Shown here: piece after piece, positions 5,968 to 11,221 of the stretch | Position numbering within the stretch: position 1 is the stretch's first letter | Layout: the number at the start of each line of letters is the position of its first letter | Origin: GCA-002790615 sp964438025 | GTDB lineage: Bacteria; Patescibacteriota; Minisyncoccia; Moranbacterales; UBA2206 | DNA length: 11,221 bases | NCBI GenBank assembly: GCA_964438025.1 | Contig: CAYTIK010000027.1 | Coordinates: forward strand, 1-11,221 | Direction: 5' to 3' | Notes under the pieces: generated by a model | The model's database searches: none | Seen by the model: the letters and a program-made list of their open reading frames with translations, nothing else | What the model was told of the DNA's origin: nothing | Program-made: the position numbers and the translations under genes

Positions 5968-6036
5968 ATCCCGCACTAACTTTGCACTTTATATAATATT
6001 TTGCACCTCTAGCGCAGTGCAAAGTTAGTGCGGGAT
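5968..6036. repeat. Perfect 21-bp inverted repeat between divergent genes
   Basis: The left arm 5968-5988 (starts ATCCCGCACTAAC) and right arm 6016-6036 (ends GTTAGTGCGGGAT) are exact reverse complements over 21 bp. The 27-nt centre contains TATAAT (5992-5997) and a second TTTGCAC (6000-6006), which could pair instead with GTGCAAA (6017-6023) to form an alternative, smaller hairpin. No T-run follows on either side and the flanking genes diverge, so it is not an ordinary terminator. A dispersed palindromic repeat, a MITE-like remnant or a regulatory structure are all possible. Confidence 0.85.
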
Positions 6037-6064
6037 TGACAGTTTCTTAAGAACCTGCTAATTT
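6036..6064 (+). promoter_or_regulatory. Promoter of the DHH-fold gene, with palindromic spacer
   Basis: A perfect -35 box TTGACA (6036-6041) shares its first base with the inverted repeat. After 17 bp comes TAATTT (6059-6064), a weak -10 box helped by an extended TGC just upstream (6056-6058). The spacer holds a 10-bp palindrome TTCTTAAGAA (6044-6053) that could be an operator. Transcription would start near 6071, leaving a leader of about 38 nt. Confidence 0.5.
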
Positions 6065-6108
6065 TGAGGACTATTTTGATGATTGTTTAAATTCTAACTT
6101 CGCTGACC

Positions 6109-7239
6109 ATGAGTCTGGACCTCCAACAACAATTCAAGAACTTCCTGGAAAAATCCAAAGAAATTCTCATCCTTTTACCGCAAAATCCCCAAGGAGATGA
6201 GATTGGCAGCGCCTGGGCGTTTTATTTTTTCCTGAAAAAAAGAGGTTTTTCCCCTACCATTGGATTCTCCGGCGAATTGCCGTTGAAATTTTCTTTCCTG
6301 CCGAAACCGGAAAAAATAGCGACGGAAATTTCCGGCGCCCGTGATTTTGTATTGTCTTTTGATACTACTCGGAATAAAATAATTCGCCTAAAAACCGAAG
6401 AAAAAGAAGATAAATACAATATTTATATCACTCCGGAAAAAGGTTCCGTAGATCCGCGCGATTTCTCTTTTATCTTAGCTAAGTTTAAATATGATTTGCT
6501 TATCGTCTTAGGATGTTCAGATTTGGAAAAAGTGGGCCAGATTTATGAAACCAACCCAGACTTGTTTTTTGAAGTGCCGCTGATTAATATCGACCACCAA
6601 AGTAGCAATGAAAATTTCGGCCAAATTAATTTAGTGGATGTGACCGCTTCTTCCACCAGCGAAATTGTCAGCCGAACTTTGGAGCAAAACTACCCGGAAG
6701 CTTTAGATGAAGAAGTGGCCAACTGCCTTTTGACCGGCCTGATTAGCGCCACTAATAGTTTCCAGGAAAACAGTACCACGCCAAAAACACTGCTGGCTGC
6801 CGCTAATCTAATGGACAAAGGCGCCAAACAGCAAGAAATTATCCGCTGGCTGTATAAAACTCAATCTTTTAACGCTTTAAAACTTTGGGGGCGCGTAATG
6901 GCTAAACTCAAGTTGGAAGAATCGGCTAAGTTAGTCTGGTCAGAACTGACGATTGAAGATTTTGTTTACAGCCGTACCCGTCCGGATGATTTGCCGGTTA
7001 TTTTGGAAAAACTTCAGGAAAACTATAGTGAAGGCCAGACGTTCTTATGCCTTTTTAACAATACTCCGGAATCAATCGTAGCGCTCATCAAATCTACTTC
7101 CTTAGAATTATTAAAAAAATTGGAAGCGTTTTTTTCCGGAGAAATTAAGCAGGAAATTCTGGAAATCAAAATTAATTCCGGCAACCTTTCCGAGACTAGC
7201 CAAATCGTGGTAGGCAAAGTCAAAGAGCTTTCTCTCTAA
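6109..7239 (+). CDS. DHH-superfamily protein with degenerate active site
   Basis: A 376-aa protein from ATG 6109, with no SD. It has the two-domain fold plan of NrnA-like DHH/DHHA1 phosphoesterases, recognisable from NPQGDEIGSAWAFYFFL (26-42), the strand DLLIVLG (129-135), INIDHQSSNENFGQINLVD (160-178), SSTSEIV (181-187), LLTGLISATNSF (207-218) and the helix pattern AANLMDKGAKQQEIIRWLY. The metal ligands are largely gone: the His and first Asp of HxxPDGD are Pro24 and Gln28 (only Asp30 remains), the motif II Asp is Gly135, DHH is DHQ (162-164), and the DTG Asp is Ala214. Hydrolysis of nanoRNA or pAp is therefore unlikely; a binding or structural role is inferred. I recall similarly degenerate DHH proteins in other Patescibacteria. 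It lies 77 bp before the tandem PilB gene on the same strand, but that gene seems to have its own start site. Confidence 0.82.
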   Translation: MSLDLQQQFKNFLEKSKEILILLPQNPQGDEIGSAWAFYFFLKKRGFSPTIGFSGELPLKFSFLPKPEKIATEISGARDFVLSFDTTRNKIIRLKTEEKEDKYNIYITPEKGSVDPRDFSFILAKFKYDLLIVLGCSDLEKVGQIYETNPDLFFEVPLINIDHQSSNENFGQINLVDVTASSTSEIVSRTLEQNYPEALDEEVANCLLTGLISATNSFQENSTTPKTLLAAANLMDKGAKQQEIIRWLYKTQSFNALKLWGRVMAKLKLEESAKLVWSELTIEDFVYSRTRPDDLPVILEKLQENYSEGQTFLCLFNNTPESIVALIKSTSLELLKKLEAFFSGEIKQEILEIKINSGNLSETSQIVVGKVKELSL

Positions 7240-7301
7240 AAATATTTTTCCTAAATCTAACTTGTTTATATCGAGAAGCAGTTTTTTTATTTCCCAAATC
7301 G

Positions 7302-7310
7302 TGATAAAAT
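7302..7310 (+). promoter_or_regulatory. Extended -10 element implying a leaderless pilB mRNA
   Basis: TGA-TAAAAT (7302-7310) is an extended -10 box ending 6 nt before ATG 7317, so transcription would start at or within a base of the start codon. No clear -35 box is seen (a T-run at 7282-7288 occupies the place) and there is no SD. This layout is typical of leaderless genes. Confidence 0.5.
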
Positions 7311-7316
7311 AGGACT

Positions 7317-10300
7317 ATGATTAAGGTTTTAAAAGCCAAAAATAAAAAATCCGATAGAGACCCTGGCGTCATAAAAGAAAAAGCTGCTAGCAAAGTTCTT
7401 TTTGATCTGCATCACCAATCCGAAGAAGAGCGGACTTCTTTTTTAGCCAGTCAGTTAAACTTACCTTATATCGACACCAATCTGATTCCGATCAGCAACG
7501 ACAGTCTTAAGACTTTGCCAGAAGAAGATTCCCGTAAGTTTAATCTAGCGGTCATCCAAAAAGCCGGTAAAAAGGTGACCATCGCTTGTTCTCAGCCAGA
7601 AAATCCGGCTACTTTGGATTTTCTGAAAAAAATCCAGCAGGAAAAAGGCTGGGAAATAAAACTATTTATCATTTCTCCTTACAATCTAGCCAAGCTTCAA
7701 GAGCGTTATAAAAAAATTGTTTTTACCGATGTTTTAACCCAGCTAAATCTCAATCTGACCGAAAAAGATTTAAAAAATTTCGATCAAGAATTAAAAGACT
7801 TGATCTCTCTGAAAGAAAGAATCAGCGAATTGCCGACTACGCAAATTTTAAGCGTCATTATGGGCGGCGGTTATAAATTGGGCGCCAGCGATATCCATAT
7901 CGAACCGCAAGAAAACAATATCCGCTTGCGTTACCGCATCGATGGCGTTTTGCATGATGTGGAATTTTTGCCAAAGAGCGTTTTTAAATCCATCCTTTCC
8001 CGCATCAAAATGATGTCAGGTATGAAAATAAATTTGCGCGATATTGCCCAAGACGGGACTTTTGAAATCAATGTGGCTGCCAAGAAAATTGATGTCCGGG
8101 TTTCAGTTATTCCCGGCAATTTTGGCGAAAGCTTGGTGATGCGGCTTCTAAATCCCAGTTCTATCCAGGTCAATATTGATAGCTTAGGGCTGCGCGGCTT
8201 GGCTTATGAAGAATTGCAGCGTCAGCTGAATAATCCCAATGGCATGATTCTGACCACTGGTCCCACCGGTTCCGGCAAAACTACTACGCTCTACGCCATT
8301 ATTAATAAGCTCAACGATCCGGATACGAAAATCATCACCATCGAAGATCCGATTGAATACGAAGTGGTGGGAATTTCCCAGACGCAAGTGGAAAAAACCC
8401 GTGGCTACACTTTTGCCAGCGGTTTGCGAGCCATCGTCAGGCAAGACCCGGATATTATTCTGGTGGGAGAAATCCGCGATGAAGAAACTGCCGATATTGC
8501 AGTCAACTCGGCGCTCACTGGCCATTTAGTACTTTCCACCATCCATACCAACAGCGCGGTAGCGACCATTCCCCGTTTGATGGAATTAGGCGTCAAGCCA
8601 TCCCTGATTGCTCCCGCCGTCAAAGCTTTGATTGGGCAAAGACTGGTCCGCAAACTTTGCGATTGCAAGGAAGAATATGTTCCGGCTAAAGAATCAATTG
8701 AATCGCTCAAGAAAATATTAGCCATTATTTCTCCTAAATCCAAATTGGAAATTCCCAGGGATATCCAGAAACTTTACCGGCCCAAAGGCTGTCCCAAATG
8801 CAATAATTTCGGCTACAAAGGCCGAGTGGGAATTTTTGAAGTTTTGACTATTAATGAAGAAATTGAAAAATTGCTGATGAATATGGCTGGTGAAACGGAA
8901 ATTACAATGGCCGCGTTGGAAGGCGGCATGATTACGATGTTACAAGATGGAATTTTAAAAGCTGTTGAAGGGATCACTTCTATCGATGAAATTCGCCGCG
9001 TCACCGGCGAAGGAGATTTCTTGCAGGGTATCTATGAAAAACTGATGGCGCAAACTTTAGGCAAAGGAGTTTTAGTGGATACAAAAAATTTCCAAAAGGC
9101 GAAAGAAAATATTTCGAGTTTTAAAAAGATCCAATCTTTAGTTTCCGCCTCCCAGACTACGGAAATAAATCCGATCATCTTTGCCGCTGCTTGCCTAATG
9201 GAAGTGGGCGATATTCATATCGAACCGGGCGCGGAGGATGTAAAAATCCGCTTCCGCATCGACGGCATTTTGCAAAATGTCGCCAGCCTGCCGCTTAATG
9301 AATATCCGAGTTTATTGGGAGAAATAAAAATGCTCAGCGGTTTTAAAACGGAAGTGCGTGAAGGCGTGATTGATGGCCGCTTTTCCATCAAATTCGCTCC
9401 GGAAATTAAAGACATCAAAGAGCGTTCCGTCGATGTGCGTGTTTCCATTATTTTGGGCGGCCATGGCGAAACCGTTGTGATGCGCTTGCTGCGCAAATCA
9501 TCCATTGAACTGGATCTGTTGAAACTCGGCATCCGGAAGGAAAATTTAGCTAAAATTATGCAGGAAATTTCCAAGCCCAATGGCGTCATTCTCAACACCG
9601 GACCAACGGGTTCCGGAAAAACCACCACGCTTTACAGTGTGTTGGGACAACTCAATAAACCCGAGGTAAAAATTATCACCGTCGAAGATCCGATTGAATA
9701 CCAATTGGAAGGCATCTTGCAAACTCCGGTCAATGAGAAAGAAGGTTATACTTTTGCCACCGCTTTGCGCGCTCTACTCCGGCAAAATCCAGATATCTTA
9801 ATGATTGGAGAGATCCGCGACGACGAAACCGCGCAAATCGCCGTCCAAGCGGCGCTCACCGGGCACTTAGTGCTTTCGACTTTACACACCAACAATGCGG
9901 CCGGCGCTATTCAAAGATTATTAAACATGGGCGTCTCTTCTTCGGATATGGCTTCCGCCACCAATGCTTTTATCGCGCAAAGATTGGTACGTAAGCTTTG
10001 TGAATGCAAAAAAGAAATTACCCTGAAACCGGAAGAAAAAACTAAAATTGAAAATGTGCTAAAAACTATTTCTCCCAAGTCTGGCGTAGTTATTCCTAAA
10101 ATAGATAAAATTTTCCAGCCTCAAGGCTGTGTTAAATGTAATAATTTAGGCTACAAGGGACGCACCACTATCAGTGAAGTTTTGACAATGGATAAAGATA
10201 TCCAGGAACTAATCAGCCGCGGAGCCATTACTGGAGAAATTAATGATAAGGCTATCGAAAACGGCATGATTACCATGGCGCAAGACGGCGTCCTGAAAGT

Positions 10301-10352
10301 CCTGGAAGGCGAAACGACTTTGGAAGAAGTGGAGAGAGCGACAGAGTTGTAG
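7317..10352 (+). CDS. pilB: Tandem-duplicated type IV pilus assembly ATPase (PilB/GspE family)
   Basis: A 1011-aa protein holding two full secretion-ATPase modules; normal PilB/GspE has one in roughly 500-570 aa. Residues 30-135 resemble the MshEN/GspE N-terminal domain. Module 1 (about 165-565) has SDIHIEP (191), Walker A GPTGSGKTT (315-323), the Asp box TIEDPIEYE (Glu343, Asp344), Walker B IILVGEIRDEE (Glu385), the His box HLVLSTIHTN (403-412) and zinc ligands C448/C450 and C492/C495. Module 2 (about 600-1011) repeats all of these: GDIHIEP (631), GPTGSGKTT (762-770), VEDPIEYQ (Glu790), ILMIGEIRDDE (Glu832), HLVLSTLHTN (850-859), C895/C897 and C938/C941. It lacks its own MshEN domain. Both sites look active. 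The family forms cytosolic hexamers that drive pilin assembly through PilC, so a trimer of this fusion would make a six-lobed ring. The duplicated region is diverged, so the fusion is not recent. No other pilus gene is in view. Confidence 0.93.
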   Translation: MIKVLKAKNKKSDRDPGVIKEKAASKVLFDLHHQSEEERTSFLASQLNLPYIDTNLIPISNDSLKTLPEEDSRKFNLAVIQKAGKKVTIACSQPENPATLDFLKKIQQEKGWEIKLFIISPYNLAKLQERYKKIVFTDVLTQLNLNLTEKDLKNFDQELKDLISLKERISELPTTQILSVIMGGGYKLGASDIHIEPQENNIRLRYRIDGVLHDVEFLPKSVFKSILSRIKMMSGMKINLRDIAQDGTFEINVAAKKIDVRVSVIPGNFGESLVMRLLNPSSIQVNIDSLGLRGLAYEELQRQLNNPNGMILTTGPTGSGKTTTLYAIINKLNDPDTKIITIEDPIEYEVVGISQTQVEKTRGYTFASGLRAIVRQDPDIILVGEIRDEETADIAVNSALTGHLVLSTIHTNSAVATIPRLMELGVKPSLIAPAVKALIGQRLVRKLCDCKEEYVPAKESIESLKKILAIISPKSKLEIPRDIQKLYRPKGCPKCNNFGYKGRVGIFEVLTINEEIEKLLMNMAGETEITMAALEGGMITMLQDGILKAVEGITSIDEIRRVTGEGDFLQGIYEKLMAQTLGKGVLVDTKNFQKAKENISSFKKIQSLVSASQTTEINPIIFAAACLMEVGDIHIEPGAEDVKIRFRIDGILQNVASLPLNEYPSLLGEIKMLSGFKTEVREGVIDGRFSIKFAPEIKDIKERSVDVRVSIILGGHGETVVMRLLRKSSIELDLLKLGIRKENLAKIMQEISKPNGVILNTGPTGSGKTTTLYSVLGQLNKPEVKIITVEDPIEYQLEGILQTPVNEKEGYTFATALRALLRQNPDILMIGEIRDDETAQIAVQAALTGHLVLSTLHTNNAAGAIQRLLNMGVSSSDMASATNAFIAQRLVRKLCECKKEITLKPEEKTKIENVLKTISPKSGVVIPKIDKIFQPQGCVKCNNLGYKGRTTISEVLTMDKDIQELISRGAITGEINDKAIENGMITMAQDGVLKVLEGETTLEEVERATEL

Positions 10353-10353
10353 G

Positions 10354-10389
10354 AAATTTCTAATTTCTAATTGACCTAATTTCTAATAA
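10354..10389. repeat. TAATTTC short tandem repeat after pilB
   Basis: The heptamer TAATTTC occurs at 10361-10367 and 10377-10383, with partial copies at 10355-10360 and 10368-10372. Such TAATTTC/CTAATTT strings are, from memory, common between genes in Patescibacteria. No function can be given. Confidence 0.5.
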
Positions 10390-10417
10390 AATTCCAAAAA
10401 ATAAAATATCAAAAATA

Positions 10418-10458
10418 AAAAAGCCATCGGAACGTGTCGACGTGTCCAATGGCTTTTT
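10418..10458. terminator. Bidirectional hairpin terminator between convergent genes
   Basis: AAAAAGCCAT (10418-10427) pairs fully with ATGGCTTTTT (10449-10458). After one C-A mismatch, GGA pairs with TCC, and ACGT-GTCG-ACGT forms a tetraloop-capped tip. The A-run on the left and the T-run on the right make it work in both directions. It lies between pilB (rightward) and the 109-aa gene (leftward). Confidence 0.85.
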
Positions 10459-10475
10459 CTTCTTCTGTTGAAGGA

Positions 10476-10805
10476 TTATTTTCCCTCGATTTTTTTCTCC
10501 GGATCAGGCGTTTCAATTTTGACGATGGTTTTTGGAACCGCCACCACCGAAACCAACTTTCCGTCTTGATAGGTTATCCGGATCTTCCTCTCGAAAATAT
10601 CCGAACCGACGATGGAAACCTGGCGAAGATTGATGCCGCCTACCCAATCATTAAATCGATTGCTCTTTTCATTGATGAAATAAAAAAGAAAAGCCATCAA
10701 TGATAAAAGCGCAACTAACATGGGATAATTATCGTTCTTCGCCCATAAGCTCCAGATAATTATCCCAACCGCTACAATTAAAAAAACAGCGACAACCCAT
10801 TCCAT
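10476..10805 (-). CDS. Small two-TM membrane protein, 109 aa, unknown function
   Basis: The start is ATG 10805, chosen because AAGGAGG lies 5 nt upstream; a longer frame from 10856 has no SD and would translate the SD itself. I do not recognise the family. Residues 3-21 (WVVAVFLIVAVGIIIWSLW) and 28-44 (PMLVALLSLMAFLFYFI) are membrane spans joined by a short WAKNDNY loop. Positive charges after the second span (NEKSNR) suggest that the C-terminus faces the cytoplasm. Residues 55-98 alternate polar and hydrophobic residues like a small beta domain (LRQVSIVGSDIFERKIRITYQDGKLVSVVAV), and the tail is charged. It is the last gene of a leftward array of tiny membrane proteins and ends 18 bp before the bidirectional terminator. 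Confidence 0.82.
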   Translation of the reverse strand: MEWVVAVFLIVAVGIIIWSLWAKNDNYPMLVALLSLMAFLFYFINEKSNRFNDWVGGINLRQVSIVGSDIFERKIRITYQDGKLVSVVAVPKTIVKIETPDPEKKIEGK

Positions 10806-10810
10806 AGCAT

Positions 10811-10817
10811 CCTCCTT
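10811..10817 (-). promoter_or_regulatory. Ribosome binding site of the 109-aa gene
   Basis: AAGGAGG on the minus strand, 5 nt before ATG 10805. It is a near-perfect anti-SD match and moves the start 17 codons inside the longest frame. Confidence 0.85.
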
Positions 10818-10852
10818 TTTGGAAAATTTTTTGCGCGTTGCACGTTTTGTTT

Positions 10853-10969
10853 TCAATGATGACGTTTGGAACTTTTATTACCTTTTTGAATTCCCTTGGC
10901 TTTATACCGAGACCCAAAAAAGAGTATCGCCATAACCGCAATTGTTACAACTACCAGAAGTTCTAACAT
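10853..10969 (-). CDS. Single-TM microprotein, 38 aa
   Basis: A frame from ATG 10969 to TGA 10853, with AAAGGAGG 6 nt upstream. Residues 3-18 (ELLVVVTIAVMAILFF) are a membrane span and 20-38 are a strongly basic tail (SRYKAKGIQKGNKSSKRHH). The positive-inside rule puts the tail in the cytoplasm. It sits between two other small membrane genes: its SD overlaps the stop of the upstream 48-aa gene, which suggests coupled translation. I do not recognise it. Roles of such peptides elsewhere include modulators of membrane complexes and type I toxins, but nothing here decides between them. Confidence 0.68.
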   Translation of the reverse strand: MLELLVVVTIAVMAILFFGSRYKAKGIQKGNKSSKRHH

Positions 10970-10975
10970 CGCCAT

Positions 10976-10983
10976 CCTCCTTT
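10976..10983 (-). promoter_or_regulatory. Ribosome binding site of the 38-aa gene, overlapping the upstream stop
   Basis: AAAGGAGG on the minus strand, 6 nt before ATG 10969. Its first two bases are the last two of the TAA stop (10984-10982) of the 48-aa gene. Confidence 0.78.
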
Positions 10984-11128
10984 ACATTTTCAGCCCTATT
11001 GCAAAGAGCACGAGACCTAGGATCAGAATTATCATGGGCATAATGTCACCCCTTCTGAGAGCTACTATTGCAACTCTCACCAATAATATGACCAACAAAA
11101 GCGCGATTATTAACCATAGCCACCGCAT
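10982..11128 (-). CDS. Two-TM hydrophobic microprotein, 48 aa
   Basis: A frame from ATG 11128 to TAA 10982, with AAGGAGG 5 nt upstream. Residues 3-24 (WLWLIIALLLVILLVRVAIVAL) and 30-46 (MPMIILILGLVLFAIGL) are two spans joined by a short basic turn, RRGD. An internal ATG at 11041, preceded by AAGGGG, could give a 19-aa second-span peptide. It is the first complete gene of the leftward array seen here; the start of the transcript is probably beyond the right edge. I do not recognise it. It is almost pure membrane segment, so any function must lie in the bilayer. Confidence 0.66.
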   Translation of the reverse strand: MRWLWLIIALLLVILLVRVAIVALRRGDIMPMIILILGLVLFAIGLKM

Positions 11129-11133
11129 ATCAC

Positions 11134-11140
11134 CCTCCTT
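11134..11140 (-). promoter_or_regulatory. Ribosome binding site of the 48-aa gene
   Basis: AAGGAGG on the minus strand, 5 nt before ATG 11128. It is the main support for this short gene. Confidence 0.75.
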
Positions 11141-11221
11141 GTTTTATGTTTTATGCTCCATACCAATAATCTGTAGACAAGTCCCAAAACTAGGAGCCTT
11201 GGGGAAGGAACAGTGTCGAGG

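Noticed and set aside
5989..6015. TATAAT in the centre of the inverted repeat as a promoter for tsaE or the DHH gene
   Set aside because: No acceptable -35 box lies 16-18 bp away on either strand; the TTGACA at 6036 is a better case.
6109..7239. Active NrnA oligoribonuclease/pAp phosphatase
   Set aside because: Most metal ligands are missing, so only the fold can be claimed.
8184..9628. Long minus-strand frames under pilB (about 8184-8525, 8405-8743, 9215-9628)
   Set aside because: They are antisense shadows of strongly conserved ATPase motifs, with no SD and no recognisable product.
10434..10703. Plus-strand 89-codon frame over the terminator and the 109-aa gene
   Set aside because: It begins inside the terminator hairpin and is the complement of a better-supported gene.
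10806..10856. Longer start (126 aa) for the small membrane protein, with a basic N-terminal extension
   Set aside because: It has no SD, and its extension translates the strong AAGGAGG that clearly serves ATG 10805.
11110..11221. Two minus-strand frames open to the right edge, ending at 11144 and 11110; the second gives a hydrophobic then basic stretch (PRLLVLGLVYRLLVWSIKHK)
   Set aside because: No start is visible and the frames compete. The second could be the tail of another small membrane protein of the array, but it would overlap the next gene by 19 bp and cannot be settled without more sequence.

Overview
The window looks like part of a Candidate Phyla Radiation (Patescibacteria) chromosome. 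The evidence is: a TrmB-type regulator tail and a degenerate DHH-fold protein of the kinds I associate with that group; a type IV pilus assembly ATPase; AT-rich spacers; core genes that mostly lack a Shine-Dalgarno (SD) sequence; and short palindromic or simple-sequence insertions inside conserved genes. The standard genetic code fits, because TGA is used as a stop. I cannot place it below phylum with confidence.

Layout. 2-376 (+) is the 3' part of a TrmB-family regulator. It converges on and overlaps by 8 bp the end of polA (369-3113, -), whose 5' nuclease and polymerase sites are intact but whose proofreading site is lost. Upstream of polA on the same strand is an AAA+ ATPase with a DUF4143-like C-terminus (3132-4565, -). 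It has a near-consensus promoter covered by two 21-bp direct repeats. A 417-bp AT-rich spacer holds the terminator of the next leftward unit: a 76-aa Cys-rich protein (4983-5213) and a newly called Trp-rich 47-aa protein (5232-5375), both with strong SD sites. tsaE (5444-5917, -) lies upstream of these.

A divergent spacer (5918-6108) carries a perfect 21-bp inverted repeat. A promoter at its edge drives the rightward genes: a catalytically degenerate DHH-fold protein (6109-7239) and a 1011-aa PilB/GspE ATPase made of two complete, intact ATPase modules in one chain (7317-10352). The latter is probably read from a leaderless mRNA. A bidirectional hairpin terminator (10418-10458) separates it from a leftward array of tiny membrane proteins (10476-11128: 109, 38 and 48 aa), each with a strong SD site. 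The two shorter ones are called here directly from the sequence.

How they work together. PolA serves DNA repair and replication. TsaE serves the tRNA t6A pathway. The tandem PilB should power type IV pilus assembly, which fits DNA uptake or attachment in a host-dependent lifestyle. The two clusters of tiny genes with strong SD sites stand apart from the SD-poor core genes and are the least understood part. The most unusual items are the tandem PilB, the 47/76-aa pair, the small-membrane-protein array and the repeat elements within or beside genes.
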